Source of the DNA: Erythrobacteraceae bacterium CCH12-C2
GTDB lineage: Bacteria; Pseudomonadota; Alphaproteobacteria; Sphingomonadales; Sphingomonadaceae
Assembly: GCA_001556995.1 (NCBI GenBank)
Contig: LSKF01000106.1
Span: 48,783 to 112,782 of the forward strand
Length of the DNA: 64,000 bases
Direction: 5' to 3'
Shown: piece by piece, positions 1 to 9,035 of the stretch
How positions within the stretch are numbered: the stretch's first letter is position 1
Layout of the letters: each line of letters begins with the position of its first letter
Program-made: the position numbers and the translations under genes
Notes under the pieces: generated by a model
The model's input: only the letters and a program-made list of their open reading frames with translations
What the model was told of the DNA's origin: nothing
Databases searched by the model: none

Positions 1-1
1 C

Positions 2-1033
2 GGCATGGTGACCGGCGTCACCTGCGGCGCGGGGATGCCTTACAAGCTGGCGGAAATCGCCGCGCGTTTTAACGTTTGCTATCTGCCGATCGTCAGCTCG
101 GGCCGGGCATTCCGCGCATTGTGGAAGCGTTCCTACCACAAGGTGCCCGATCTGATGGCGGCGGTGGTCTATGAAGACCCGTGGCTCGCTGGTGGGCATA
201 ATGGCCTGTCGAACGCCGAAGACCCGACCAAGCCCGAGGACCCCTATCCGCGCGTCAAGGTGCTGCGCGACATGATGCGCGCCGAAGGCGTGCCCGATAG
301 CGTGCCGATCGTGATGGCGGGCGGGGTGTGGTACCTGCGCGAATGGAACGACTGGATCGACAATCCCGAGCTTGGCAGCATCGCTTTCCAGTTCGGCACA
401 CGTCCGCTGCTCACCCGCGAAAGCCCGATCCCGCAGATCTGGAAGGACATGCTCCGCACCGTCGAGCCCGGCGACGTGCTGTTGCACAAGTTCTCGCCCA
501 CCGGTTTCTATTCGAGCGCGGTCAAGACCCCTTTCCTCTACGAGCTGATGCACCGCTCGGAGCGCCAGGTGCCCTATTTCAAGCGAGGCGCTGAGGAAGG
601 CACCGTGCAGCTGGGCGATGAGGGCAAGGCGCGCAGTTTCTGGGTCCGCCCTGAAGACAAGACCAAGGCCGAAATGTGGATGCGCGCCGGGCATACCGAG
701 GCATTGAAGACGCCCGATGATACGATCATCTTTGTCACCCCCGAAGCGCGCGAGACGATCCGCAAGGACCAGCAGGATTGCATGGGGTGCCTGTCGCACT
801 GCGGCTTTTCCAGCTGGAAGGACCACGATGACTTCACCACCGGCAGGCTCGCCGATCCGCGCAGCTTCTGCATCCAGAAGACCTTGCAGGACATCGCCCA
901 TGGCGATGACCCGGATAAGAACCTCGCCTTTGCGGGCCATGCCGCCTACCGCTTCAAGACCGACCCCTTCTTCTCGAACGGCTACACGCCGAGCGTCGGC
1001 GAGTTGGTCGAGCGGATTTTGACGGGGGATTGA
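2..1033 (+). CDS. Nitronate monooxygenase-family flavoprotein, 5' end missing
   Basis: The reading frame is open from the first bases, so the N-terminus lies upstream of the window; 343 codons are visible. A GGHNG motif near visible residue 63, followed by a VMAGGVW strand and an FGTRPL segment, fits the FMN-binding TIM barrel of the 2-nitropropane dioxygenase / nitronate monooxygenase family, which oxidises nitronates or acts as an NAD(P)H:flavin oxidoreductase. The C-terminal third carries a CMGCLSHC cluster (CxxCxxxC) that is not part of the usual barrel and could bind a metal. The substrate cannot be told from sequence. It is followed after 3 bases by a low-GC gene of different character. 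Confidence 0.75.
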   Translation, partial: GMVTGVTCGAGMPYKLAEIAARFNVCYLPIVSSGRAFRALWKRSYHKVPDLMAAVVYEDPWLAGGHNGLSNAEDPTKPEDPYPRVKVLRDMMRAEGVPDSVPIVMAGGVWYLREWNDWIDNPELGSIAFQFGTRPLLTRESPIPQIWKDMLRTVEPGDVLLHKFSPTGFYSSAVKTPFLYELMHRSERQVPYFKRGAEEGTVQLGDEGKARSFWVRPEDKTKAEMWMRAGHTEALKTPDDTIIFVTPEARETIRKDQQDCMGCLSHCGFSSWKDHDDFTTGRLADPRSFCIQKTLQDIAHGDDPDKNLAFAGHAAYRFKTDPFFSNGYTPSVGELVERILTGD

Positions 1034-1036
1034 AGA

Positions 1037-1573
1037 ATGAAAGGGGACTGGCTGGCGATTTGCATTCTCATTCTGATTGCCAGCCTCATGTTCCAGGCGA
1101 TTGGTTTGCCTGTTTTGCCTTGGGTGATTGGCGCAGTTGGGACTTGGATCGCTGAGATCCCGCAACCCACAGAGCATTTTGCAAGCATAATTAGCTCGAT
1201 TGCATGGCCAACTGTGATTCTGGCTATCGCTTGGATCGTCCGCGCACCTCTAAAGATGGCAGCCGGTGCGCTGGCGCGTCGTTTCGAAGATGATGATATC
1301 GATCTTGCGGGATATTTGAAACTTTCTAAGGGAACGCAGCTTTCGACTTTGGACAGAGCGGCTGCAACGGTTGATGCTGACTCGGCTGAGGCGAAGGATG
1401 CTGAAGTTGTCGAAGCGCTTTTGGAATATGCGGGTGAGTCCGAAGTTCATGCGGAGAGAGTTTTGAACTGGATTTCTAGCAACCTAAGTTCTACATTTGA
1501 TCCCGAGGTATTTCTCAGCACCAAAGGGCTAGCACCTATGCGAGCCCAAGCGTTGCGCGAACTGAAAGGCTAA
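1037..1573 (+). CDS. Hypothetical two-TM membrane protein, low GC
   Basis: A 178-residue protein of no family I recognise. Two hydrophobic segments lie near residues 5-35 and 50-68, followed by a charged soluble tail rich in Asp, Glu and Ala (roughly 80-178). Base composition is clearly less GC-rich than the flanking genes, with AT-ending codons such as TTT, GAT and GCA common, which suggests a transferred or fast-evolving gene. A GAAG purine stretch precedes the ATG. It sits 3 bases after the monooxygenase stop and 2 bases before the next small gene, so the two small genes probably share one transcript. Confidence 0.6.
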   Translation: MKGDWLAICILILIASLMFQAIGLPVLPWVIGAVGTWIAEIPQPTEHFASIISSIAWPTVILAIAWIVRAPLKMAAGALARRFEDDDIDLAGYLKLSKGTQLSTLDRAAATVDADSAEAKDAEVVEALLEYAGESEVHAERVLNWISSNLSSTFDPEVFLSTKGLAPMRAQALRELKG

Positions 1574-1575
1574 CC

Positions 1576-1767
1576 ATGGCTGAAAAGCGAATTTACACAG
1601 CTGTTTCAGGCAAGGCGGTGCAAGGCCTGCAACGTTTGGTGTCAGGTCGTGACATCTATGTGTCCCCCGCGCCCAACGGTTACACCGTGGTTACACGTGA
1701 TTCGAAGAGCGGGCGCTTCGAGACTAAAAGCCAACCCAGAGAAGTCGCTGGATCGAAAACTAACTAG
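1576..1767 (+). CDS. Small hypothetical protein (63 aa)
   Basis: A basic 63-residue protein starting 2 bases after the preceding gene, with AAGG just upstream of the ATG. It shares the lower GC content of its partner. It is predicted soluble, with alternating beta-type segments around residues 25-50. No family recognised. Its tail overlaps the stop codon of the convergent dehydrogenase gene by 3 bases. The tight coupling to the membrane protein suggests a two-gene unit; a toxin-antitoxin or immunity role is possible but nothing in the sequence proves it. Confidence 0.5.
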   Translation: MAEKRIYTAVSGKAVQGLQRLVSGRDIYVSPAPNGYTVVTRDSKSGRFETKSQPREVAGSKTN

Positions 1768-2780
1768 CGCACCAGCGCGGTCAGCACCTGATCGGGCGGG
1801 CGGTGGCCGTCGGCCCACATGCGGATATTGGCGATCACCTTGTGGCCCGAATCCTCGCGGCCCTCAGCCGTCGCGCTGCCGATGTGGGGGAGGGTCATGA
1901 CGTTGGGATGCGCGATCAGGCGCGGGTCGACGTGGGGCTCGTTGGGGTACACATCGAGGCCGGCGCCGGCGAGGTGGCCCGATTCCAGCGCCGCGATCAG
2001 CGCCTCCTGATCGATCAATTCGCCGCGCGCGGTGTTGATGATGCTGCTGCTCGGCTTCATCAGCGCGATCCGGCGCGCGTCGATCAAGTGGCGCGTCTCC
2101 TCGGTCAGCGGGCAGTGCAGGGTGAGGATGTCAGCTTCGGCCATCAGCGCATCGACATCGCCCACATAGCGCGCGCCGAGCATCCGCTCGAGCGCCTCGG
2201 GGAGAGCCTTGCGGTTGTAGTAAGCGATCTCCAGCCCAAAGGCGCGAGCCCGGTGGGCGACGGCCTGTCCGATCCGGCCCATGCCGATGATGCCGAGCAC
2301 CTTGCCCGCCAGCTTGCGCCCGAGCAGGCCTGAGGGCGCCCAGCCGGTCCACTTGCCGCTGCGCACCAACCCGGTGCCCTCGCGGATACGGCGCGGTACG
2401 CCGATAATCCCCGCCATGGCGATATCGGCTGTGTCATCGGTGAACACGCCGGGCGTATTGGTGACGATGATTTTCCGCGCGGCCGCGGCGGCGAGATTAA
2501 TGTGCTCGGTGCCCGCGCCAAAATTGGCGATCAGGCCGAGGCGCTCACCCGCTTGGCCAATCAAATCGGCGTCGATCCGGTCGGTCACCGTCGGAACCAG
2601 CACGTCGCAATCCTGCATCGCCGCCGCCAGCTGTGCGCGGGTCAGCGGCACATCCGCCTCGTTGAGCACGACATCGAACAATTCGCTCATCCGTGCTTCC
2701 ACCTCCGGCATCAGGTTACGGGTGACGATCACGCGCGGACGGTCGGTGAGTGGGCGGGGCGGGCGTTGAGTCATGGCCAT
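1764..2780 (-). CDS. D-2-hydroxyacid dehydrogenase (glyoxylate/hydroxypyruvate reductase type)
   Basis: A 338-residue NAD(P)-dependent D-isomer 2-hydroxyacid dehydrogenase. The Rossmann motif GMGRIG lies near residue 164. The three catalytic positions are visible: Arg in NTARGELID, Glu in PNEPHVD and His in LPHIGSAT. Family members reduce 2-oxo acids such as glyoxylate or hydroxypyruvate to the hydroxy acid in the cytoplasm. The length is typical. The first residues include a second Met two codons in, so the start could be 6 bases later. It is transcribed alone, convergent with the low-GC pair and divergent from the SH3 gene. Confidence 0.85.
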   Translation of the reverse strand: MAMTQRPPRPLTDRPRVIVTRNLMPEVEARMSELFDVVLNEADVPLTRAQLAAAMQDCDVLVPTVTDRIDADLIGQAGERLGLIANFGAGTEHINLAAAAARKIIVTNTPGVFTDDTADIAMAGIIGVPRRIREGTGLVRSGKWTGWAPSGLLGRKLAGKVLGIIGMGRIGQAVAHRARAFGLEIAYYNRKALPEALERMLGARYVGDVDALMAEADILTLHCPLTEETRHLIDARRIALMKPSSSIINTARGELIDQEALIAALESGHLAGAGLDVYPNEPHVDPRLIAHPNVMTLPHIGSATAEGREDSGHKVIANIRMWADGHRPPDQVLTALVR

Positions 2781-2872
2781 GGGGCTAATGCCACAAGCCC
2801 GGCGCGGTCAAGGCGCGATCCGGTGCACGGCCCTTGAAAGCTTGGGCGGAGAGCGGCTATCGCGGCAAAGTG

Positions 2873-3370
2873 ATGATGGGACCCCGACTTTTCGCCGCTT
2901 TCGGCCTGTGCCTGCTGTTAGCCTTCACCATCGTATGCGAACCGGCTAGCGCGCAGGACCGCGAACTGCCTTACTGGGCAAGCCTGCGTTATGACGAAGT
3001 GCGCATGCGGGTAGGCCCCAGCGGGGAATATCCGATTGCCTGGGTCTACAAGCGCAAGGGCTTGCCGGTGAAGGTTGTCCGGGTGCGCGAGGGCTGGCGA
3101 CTGGTCGAAGACCCGGAAGGCACGCAAGGCTGGATCGCCTCCAGCCAGCTCGACCCGGAACGCGGTGTATTGGTGATCGGGTCGGGCCTCGCCGAAATCC
3201 GCGCTGAAGCAGCGCCGACAGCCACGATCAGTTGGCGCGCCGAACCCGGCGTGGTCGCGCGCCTGATGCGCTGCCGCGATAGTTGGTGCGAGGTCAATGT
3301 CGCCGAACGCAAAGGCTGGATCGCGCGCGCGCGCCTATGGGGCGCGGAGGACTTGCCGGGCGACGAGTAA
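2873..3370 (+). CDS. Exported SH3-domain protein
   Basis: A 165-residue protein with a clear N-terminal signal peptide (hydrophobic stretch about residues 4-20, small residues before ASAQD). An upstream in-frame TTG at 2834 would add 13 residues in front of the signal and is less likely. The mature part holds two bacterial SH3-like repeats: a YDEVRMRVGPSGEYP segment with GWRLVEDPEGTQGWI, then a second half ending in a DSWCEVN / KGWIAR strand. Such domains bind cell-wall peptides or proteins in the periplasm. Divergent from the dehydrogenase gene, which starts 92 bases upstream. Confidence 0.75.
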   Translation: MMGPRLFAAFGLCLLLAFTIVCEPASAQDRELPYWASLRYDEVRMRVGPSGEYPIAWVYKRKGLPVKVVRVREGWRLVEDPEGTQGWIASSQLDPERGVLVIGSGLAEIRAEAAPTATISWRAEPGVVARLMRCRDSWCEVNVAERKGWIARARLWGAEDLPGDE

Positions 3371-3402
3371 CGCCGCCCGGCTTCGTCCATTTCAATACCG
3401 AA

Positions 3403-3840
3403 TCACTCAGCAGCGGCGGGTTCAGCCGCCTCAGCCGCAGGCGCTGCCGCCGGCGCAGGGCGCACGGTCACGGTCTCTCCGGCATCCGAAGTTGCCGTGA
3501 ACGAGCCATCTTCGCCCGGAGCACTTTCGGTCCAGCACTCGGGCTTGGCGCCTTCTTCCTTGGTGGTGAAGCAGGTTTTGCCGTCAACCACCGCCCAGGT
3601 GCCTTCAACGACAGAGCCGTCCGCGGCCGGGCTAGTGAAGGTGCCATCGGCATTCAGCACCGAAGTGGACTCGCTGCCATCTGGGCCGGTGACAATGTAA
3701 GTCCCCGCCATCGATCCGTTGGCAGAGGTCATTGCGGCCGGTTCTGCGGCAACGGTTTCTTCGGCAGCAGGCGCTTTCTTGGGTGCTGGGCCGCAGGCTG
3801 ACAGCACAGCAAGACTCGCAGCAATTACAAGCAGTCTCAT
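3403..3840 (-). CDS. Small lipoprotein, Ala/Glu-rich
   Basis: A 145-residue protein with a type II signal: MRLL, a short hydrophobic core and the lipobox LSAC with Cys16 as lipid anchor. After an Ala/Pro/Glu-rich linker comes a beta-rich core of about 80 residues (GTYIVTGPDGSES, GTFTSPAADGSV, KTCFTTKE, ECWTES) with two Cys that may pair. The C-terminus is an Ala/Pro/Glu tail. No function can be assigned. It is transcribed toward the SH3 gene, with 33 bases between the two stops. Confidence 0.65.
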   Translation of the reverse strand: MRLLVIAASLAVLSACGPAPKKAPAAEETVAAEPAAMTSANGSMAGTYIVTGPDGSESTSVLNADGTFTSPAADGSVVEGTWAVVDGKTCFTTKEEGAKPECWTESAPGEDGSFTATSDAGETVTVRPAPAAAPAAEAAEPAAAE

Positions 3841-3930
3841 GGTTCACTCCCCCTCAATATCCGCGGCCCTGATCGGGACTTAGCACATTGCGGGGAGCGA
3901 GCCGAATCTTTCGGTTTGCGTGGCCTGCGG

Positions 3931-5127
3931 TCAGACCAACTCCACAGCCACCGCCGTGGCTTCGCCGCCGCCAATGCACAGGCTGGCAACGCCGCGGGTC
4001 TTGCCCTGCGCCTTGAGCGCAGCGATCAGCGTGACGATGATCCGCGCACCTGAAGCGCCGATGGGATGGCCCAGCGCCGTGCCGCCGCCGTTGACGTTGA
4101 TCTTCTCGTGCAGGATGCCGAGATCGCGCATCGCGAACATGGCGACGCAGGCGAAGGCTTCGTTGACTTCGAACAGGTCGACGTCCTCGACGCTCCACCC
4201 GGCGCGGGCGAGCACCTTCTGGATCGCAGGGATCGGGGCGGTGGTGAAATCGGCCGGGGCCTGCGCATGAGCGGCGGTGGCGACGATCCGGGCGACGGGG
4301 GTCAGGCCCTTTTCCGCCGCGACGCTCGCGCGGGTCAGCACGAGGGCTGCGGCACCGTCCGAGATCGAGCTGGAGGTCGCGGCAGTAATCGTCCCGTCCT
4401 TGGCGAAAGCGGGCTTCAATTGCGGGATTTTGTCCGGGCGGCCCTTGGAGGGGGCTTCGTCATGCTCGACCACCACGTCGCCCGCGCGGGTTGAGACGGT
4501 CACCGGCACCACCTCGTCGGCAAAGGCGCCGCTGGCGATCGCCTTGTTGGCGCGGGCGAGGGACTCGATGGAATAGGCGTCCATCTCCTCGCGGGTCATC
4601 TGGTAGGCGTTGGCAGTGTCCTGCGCGAAAGTGCCCATTGCGCGGCCGGGCTCGTAGGCGTCCTCGAGACCGTCGAGGAACATGTGGTCATAGGTCGTGT
4701 CATGCCCGAGCCGGGCGCCCGAGCGGTGCTTTTTCAAAAGGTAGGGCGCATTGGTCATGCTCTCCATGCCGCCCGCGACCACCACGTCGATGGTGCCGCT
4801 GGCAAGCGCTTCGGCGCCCATGATCACGGTCTGCATGCCCGAGCCGCAGACCTTGTTGACGGTGGTCGCCTGCACGCTGAGCGGCAGGCCCGCCTTGATC
4901 GCCGCCTGACGCGCCGGGGCCTGACCGAGGCCTGCGGGCAGGACGCAGCCCATATAGGCGCGGTCAATCTCTTCGCCCGAAACGCCCGCACGTTCGACCG
5001 CGGCCTTCACCGCAATCGCGCCGAGATCGGTCGCCGAAACTTCTGCCAGCGCCCCCTGCATCGCGCCCATCGGGGTACGGGCGTAGGAGAGGATTACGAT
5101 CGGGTCGGCGGCGGAAAACTGGGTCAT
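3931..5127 (-). CDS. Acetyl-CoA C-acyltransferase (thiolase)
   Basis: A 398-residue thiolase II-type enzyme that condenses two acetyl-CoA to acetoacetyl-CoA or cleaves 3-ketoacyl-CoA. The acyl-accepting Cys94 lies in NKVCGSGMQ, the catalytic His354 in GHPIGASGAR and the second Cys384 in SLCIGGGEA; VNEAFA is also present. Length is normal and the protein is complete. Whether it serves PHB or acetoacetate metabolism or fatty-acid degradation is not decided by the neighbours: the next gene upstream is a divergent aldehyde dehydrogenase. The 157-base gap between them holds a perfect 6-bp inverted repeat. Confidence 0.9.
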   Translation of the reverse strand: MTQFSAADPIVILSYARTPMGAMQGALAEVSATDLGAIAVKAAVERAGVSGEEIDRAYMGCVLPAGLGQAPARQAAIKAGLPLSVQATTVNKVCGSGMQTVIMGAEALASGTIDVVVAGGMESMTNAPYLLKKHRSGARLGHDTTYDHMFLDGLEDAYEPGRAMGTFAQDTANAYQMTREEMDAYSIESLARANKAIASGAFADEVVPVTVSTRAGDVVVEHDEAPSKGRPDKIPQLKPAFAKDGTITAATSSSISDGAAALVLTRASVAAEKGLTPVARIVATAAHAQAPADFTTAPIPAIQKVLARAGWSVEDVDLFEVNEAFACVAMFAMRDLGILHEKINVNGGGTALGHPIGASGARIIVTLIAALKAQGKTRGVASLCIGGGEATAVAVELV

Positions 5128-5173
5128 GGCAAAGTCCTTGCGTGACGGGGAAGTGAACGGGTGGCGATGTAAT

Positions 5174-5190
5174 CATGCATGCCCTGCATG
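5174..5190. promoter_or_regulatory. Candidate operator in a divergent promoter region
   Basis: A perfect inverted repeat CATGCA-TGCCC-TGCATG lies in the 157-base gap between the divergent thiolase (start 5127) and aldehyde dehydrogenase (start 5285). Size and symmetry fit a dimeric regulator site controlling one or both genes. There is no regulator gene next to it, and a 6-bp arm can arise by chance. Confidence 0.3.
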
Positions 5191-5284
5191 GCAATCCGAT
5201 GGCACGTGAAGCGGCTTGCGCGCAGCCGGGCTTTCAGCGCATACGCGTCGCAAATAAAAACGCATTGCCTTTCGGGAGAATACC

Positions 5285-6715
5285 ATGGCCGATGATCGCC
5301 GCGAAGAACTCGAAGCCCTGCTGACGCGTCAGCGCACTGCCTTCACCGCCTCGCGCCCCGAGCCGATGAGCCAGCGCAAGGACCGCATCCGCCGCGCCAT
5401 CGCGCTACTCAAGGATCATGGCGAGGCGCTGTGCAAGGCGATGAGCGCGGATTTTGGTAACCGTTCGATCCACCAATCCATGCTGACCGACATCGCCGGG
5501 ACCGTGGGTGCGGGCCATAATGCGCTCAAAAACATGGATGGCTGGGCCAAGCCCGACAAGCGCAAGGTGCAATTCCCGCTTGGCCTGCTGGGCGCGCGGG
5601 CCGAGGTGCGGTATGAACCCAAGGGCGTGATCGGCATCCTCAGCCCGTGGAATTTTCCGGTCAATCTCGCGTTTTCGCCGCTGATGCAGGTGCTGGCAGC
5701 GGGCAACCGGGCGATGATCAAACCGTCCGAGTTCACCGAACACACCAGCGAATTGATGGCAAAGCTGGTGTCCGAGTATTTCGCGCCCGAAGAAGTGGCG
5801 GTGGTCACCGGCGGGCCCGAAGTGGCGGCCGCATTTTCATCACTCCCGTTCGACCATCTGGTGTTTACTGGTTCGACCGCGACGGGCCGCCGGGTGATGC
5901 AGGCGGCGGCGGCCAATCTTGTGCCGGTGACGCTCGAACTCGGTGGCAAATCGCCGGTGGTGATGGGCCGAAGCGCCGATTTCGCCAAGGCGGGGGAGCG
6001 GATTGCGCTCGGCAAGATGATGAACGCCGGACAGATCTGCCTCGCGCCGGACTACATGATCGTGCCCGAGGACAAGGCCGACGAAGCGGTAGCAGGCGTG
6101 ACGGGCGCGGCAGCCGCGATGTATCCGCGCCTGCTGGACAACGACGATTATGCGTCGATCGTCTCTGACCGCCACTTCGAGCGCCTTCAGGGCCTCGTCG
6201 AAGATGCGCGCAGCAAGGGCGCCGAAGTGATCGAAGTGAACCCCGCAGGTGAAGACTTCGCCAATGCCAACCAGCGCAAGATGCCGCTGACCGTGCTGCG
6301 CGGCGTCAATGACGATATGACGGTCATGCAGGAGGAAATCTTCGGTCCCGTCCTGCCGGTTATGACCTACAAATCGGTCGATCAGGCAGTCGATTACGTC
6401 AACGACCACGACCGTCCGCTTGGCCTCTATTATTTCGGCGAGGACAAGGCCGAACAGGAGCGGGTGCTGAACCGCACGATCTCGGGTGGGGTGACCACCA
6501 ATGACGTGGTGTTCCATGTCTCGATGGAGGACCTTCCGTTCGGCGGGGTCGGGCCCTCGGGCATGGGATCGTATCACGCTATCGAAGGCTTCCGCGAATT
6601 CAGTCACGCCCGCGCGGTCTATCACCAGCCCAAGATCGATGTTGCCAAGTTGGCCGGGATGAAGCCGCCTTATGGCAAGGCGACTGAAAAGGCTGCGGCG
6701 AATATGATGAAATGA
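5285..6715 (+). CDS. calB: Coniferyl-aldehyde dehydrogenase-type aldehyde dehydrogenase
   Basis: A 476-residue NAD(P)-dependent aldehyde dehydrogenase. Visible ALDH marks are Asn123 in PWNFP, the general base Glu218 in LELGGK and the nucleophile Cys252 in NAGQICLAPDY. The short N-terminus and the QICLAPDY form are typical of the class-3-like branch that includes coniferyl-aldehyde dehydrogenase, which oxidises lignin-derived aldehydes to ferulic acid and also takes other aldehydes. GGGAGA-like purines (GGGAGA at 5274) precede the ATG. The last codons overlap the start of the next gene (ATGA), so the two are translationally coupled. Substrate is inferred from family resemblance only. Confidence 0.75.
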   Translation: MADDRREELEALLTRQRTAFTASRPEPMSQRKDRIRRAIALLKDHGEALCKAMSADFGNRSIHQSMLTDIAGTVGAGHNALKNMDGWAKPDKRKVQFPLGLLGARAEVRYEPKGVIGILSPWNFPVNLAFSPLMQVLAAGNRAMIKPSEFTEHTSELMAKLVSEYFAPEEVAVVTGGPEVAAAFSSLPFDHLVFTGSTATGRRVMQAAAANLVPVTLELGGKSPVVMGRSADFAKAGERIALGKMMNAGQICLAPDYMIVPEDKADEAVAGVTGAAAAMYPRLLDNDDYASIVSDRHFERLQGLVEDARSKGAEVIEVNPAGEDFANANQRKMPLTVLRGVNDDMTVMQEEIFGPVLPVMTYKSVDQAVDYVNDHDRPLGLYYFGEDKAEQERVLNRTISGGVTTNDVVFHVSMEDLPFGGVGPSGMGSYHAIEGFREFSHARAVYHQPKIDVAKLAGMKPPYGKATEKAAANMMK

Positions 6716-7941
6716 GGTTGCTCGCCGCCACGCTGGCTTTGCTTCTGGCGGCACCGCTTGCTGCTGAGGCTCCGCTGGCGTGGCGCGCGGTAGATGCGTC
6801 GACCGGGCAGATCGCCGATGTGGCGGGTCTCGAACAGCTGGCGCGTGACTTTCCCGACAGCACCAGTGTGCGGCTACGGCTGCTCAATGCGCAACTGGCC
6901 GCTGGGATTGGCGAAGGGGCGCTGGCCAGCCTCGCCTGGCTCAAGGCGCGCGGTCATGTGTTCAGTTCGCGGGCGCAGGCGCAAATCCCTGAATTGATCG
7001 GCGCATCTTATGCCGAAGCCGCGCGCGGGTTGCTCCTGCCATCAGCCGAAGTGATCGTTGCAAGCACTGTCTTCGATACGGTGCAGGCTGAGGCGGGGCT
7101 GATCGAAACCGTCTATGTTGCGCCCAACGGTGTAGAGGCAATGGCCACCTCGGTTTCGCGTCGGGCGGTGTTCGTCAGGAATGGCGGCGACGATTGGGAC
7201 GCCTTTACCATTGCCGATGCTCATGCCCTGTCCGGGATTGCCGCCGCGCCCGATGGCAATTGGGGCTGGATCGCCTCGGCCGCTATCGATGGTTCGCCCG
7301 ATGATCCGGCCCGCTTTACGGGGTTGTTCGAACTGATGGGTGATTTCGGCAAGCTGCGCCGAATTCCCGCGCCCCCCGGGGTTAAGGTGTCGGATCTCGC
7401 AGCCGGGGCTGACGGCACCGTCTATGCCAGTGATCCAGAAGGCGGCGGCATCTATCGCGCGACACCGGGTGCGACCGAGCTATCGGCGATGGTGCCCCCC
7501 GGCACGCTGCGTTCGCCGCAAGGACTGGCGGTGAGTGCTGATGGGGTGCGGCTCTATGTCAGCGATTATCGCTATGGTCTGGCAATGATCGACTTCGCCA
7601 CCGGCGCGGTGACGCGGCTTGGCAGCGATGTCCCCGCAGCATTGGACGGCGTGGACGGGCTCTGGCTCCACAATGGCGAACTGATCGCAGTGCAGAATGG
7701 CACCAGCCCGATGCGGATCAGTGCATTTACGCTATCGGAGGACGGCACCCGCATCATCGGCCACCGCGTGCTCGAGCAGGCGCATCCGGAATGGACCGAG
7801 CCGCTCGGCGGGAGCATTGCGCGCGGGGCGCTTCATTTTGTCGCGACGGGGCAGTGGGACCGTTACGAGCAGGGTCGCCTGCGCGAAGGCATGACCGCCA
7901 TCCCCACCGTGATCCGCCGCCTAACGCTGGCGCCGCGCTAG
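6712..7941 (+). CDS. Secreted beta-propeller (NHL/SMP-30-like) protein
   Basis: A 409-residue protein with an N-terminal signal peptide (hydrophobic residues about 3-19). After a helical region, residues 110-400 show repeated blade-like strands such as VYVAPNGVE, GIAAAPDGNW, LAAGADGTVYASD and LAVSADGVRLYVSD, as in six-bladed NHL or SMP-30/gluconolactonase propellers. It is probably periplasmic. The start overlaps the stop of the aldehyde dehydrogenase by 4 bases, linking it to that operon; a role in handling an aldehyde- or lactone-type product is conceivable but not shown. No catalytic metal site could be pinned down. Confidence 0.6.
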   Translation: MRLLAATLALLLAAPLAAEAPLAWRAVDASTGQIADVAGLEQLARDFPDSTSVRLRLLNAQLAAGIGEGALASLAWLKARGHVFSSRAQAQIPELIGASYAEAARGLLLPSAEVIVASTVFDTVQAEAGLIETVYVAPNGVEAMATSVSRRAVFVRNGGDDWDAFTIADAHALSGIAAAPDGNWGWIASAAIDGSPDDPARFTGLFELMGDFGKLRRIPAPPGVKVSDLAAGADGTVYASDPEGGGIYRATPGATELSAMVPPGTLRSPQGLAVSADGVRLYVSDYRYGLAMIDFATGAVTRLGSDVPAALDGVDGLWLHNGELIAVQNGTSPMRISAFTLSEDGTRIIGHRVLEQAHPEWTEPLGGSIARGALHFVATGQWDRYEQGRLREGMTAIPTVIRRLTLAPR

Positions 7942-8033
7942 CGCAGCGCGCGTACCCGCGCTCGCAACGTCTGTTCGATTTCCTGCAACATGTTAAGGGG
8001 CTTTTCCCCGAGTCGCAGGCTTGCGCGGCGCGC

Positions 8034-8064
8034 TTGACAGGCTTAGGGCGGCCCTCGGGATTAA
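8034..8064 (+). promoter_or_regulatory. Candidate promoter for the nuo operon
   Basis: A perfect -35 hexamer TTGACA at 8034-8039 is followed after 19 bases by a weak -10 (GATTAA, 8059-8064), just before nuoA and in the only sizeable gap (127 bases) upstream of the operon. The spacer is longer than ideal. If used, the transcript would start close to the nuoA start codon, favouring the GTG at 8081 or a near-leaderless message. Confidence 0.35.
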
Positions 8065-8068
8065 TAGC

Positions 8069-8455
8069 TTGGACAGCACCGTGGTCGACCTCAGCCAGTA
8101 TCTGCCGATACTGTTATTCGTGCTCGTGGCCTTTGGGCTTTCGATCCTGTTCGTCGTTGCACCGATGGCGGTTTCACGGCTGACGGGCGTGCACAATCCC
8201 GATGCCGAGAAGCTTTCGGAATATGAATGCGGCTTCCCCGCCTTTGAGGATGCGCGCAGCCAGTTCGATGTGCGCTTCTACCTCGTGGCGATCAGCTTCA
8301 TCGTGTTCGATCTGGAAGCCGCCTTCCTGTTCCCCTGGGCGGTGAGCCTTGGGCAGACGGGCTGGGTGGGCTGGGGCGGCATGATGCTGTTCCTGTTCAT
8401 CCTTGCGGTCGGCCTTGCTTATGAATGGAAGAAAGGGGCGTTGGACTGGGAATGA
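8069..8455 (+). CDS. nuoA: NADH-quinone oxidoreductase subunit A
   Basis: Subunit A of complex I, a three-helix inner-membrane protein near the quinone site. The hydrophobic segments and the conserved loop [18 protein letters not shown] are visible, as is [18 protein letters not shown] in helix 2. The start is uncertain: TTG at 8069 has GGGA 8 bases upstream and gives 128 residues, while GTG at 8081 gives 124. The frame stays open to a TTG at 8021 but would add non-conserved residues. First gene of the operon; its stop overlaps the nuoB start (ATGA). Confidence 0.93.
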   Translation: MDSTVVDLSQYLPILLFVLVAFGLSILFVVAPMAVSRLTGVHNPDAEKLSEYECGFPAFEDARSQFDVRFYLVAISFIVFDLEAAFLFPWAVSLGQTGWVGWGGMMLFLFILAVGLAYEWKKGALDWE

Positions 8456-9030
8456 ATACCATCGTTACTCCTCCCCAGGGGCTCCCCGACATGTCGAAAC
8501 TGGCCACCGCTCAGGGCGGCGAAGTGCGCCAGCCCGATGCTTCTTATTTCACCGCGCTCCAGACTGAGGTGAATGACAAGGGCTTCCTCGTCACCTCGAC
8601 CGAGGATCTGTTCCAATGGGCGCGCACCGGCTCGCTGTGGTGGATGACCTTCGGGCTCGCCTGCTGCGCGGTCGAGATGATCCATGTGAACATGCCGCGC
8701 TACGACATGGAGCGCTTCGGCGCCGCCCCGCGCGCCTCCCCGCGCCAGTCTGACGTGATGATTGTCGCGGGCACGCTGTGCAACAAAATGGCCCCGGCGC
8801 TGCGCAAGGTTTATGACCAGATGTCGGACCCCAAATACGTCATCTCGATGGGCAGCTGCGCCAACGGCGGCGGCTATTACCACTATTCTTATTCGGTGGT
8901 GCGCGGGTGTGACCGGATCGTGCCGGTTGACATCTATGTCCCCGGTTGCCCGCCGACCGCCGAAGCGCTGCTTTACGGCGTGATGCAATTGCAGCGGAAG
9001 ATCCGCCGCGTCGGCACGATCGAGAGGTAA
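8452..9030 (+). CDS. nuoB: NADH-quinone oxidoreductase subunit B
   Basis: A 192-residue peripheral-arm subunit that carries the N2 [4Fe-4S] cluster, the last electron donor to quinone. The four ligands are seen as tandem Cys71-Cys72 (GLACCAVEM), Cys136 (GSCANGGG) and Cys166 (PGCPPTAE). The ATG overlaps the nuoA stop. An upstream in-frame ATG inside nuoA would give a longer protein with a non-conserved head and is rejected. Confidence 0.96.
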   Translation: MNTIVTPPQGLPDMSKLATAQGGEVRQPDASYFTALQTEVNDKGFLVTSTEDLFQWARTGSLWWMTFGLACCAVEMIHVNMPRYDMERFGAAPRASPRQSDVMIVAGTLCNKMAPALRKVYDQMSDPKYVISMGSCANGGGYYHYSYSVVRGCDRIVPVDIYVPGCPPTAEALLYGVMQLQRKIRRVGTIER

Positions 9031-9035
9031 GGCGC

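Noticed and set aside
2834..2872. Extended start of the SH3 gene at TTG 2834
   Set aside because: It would put 13 polar residues in front of a good signal peptide.
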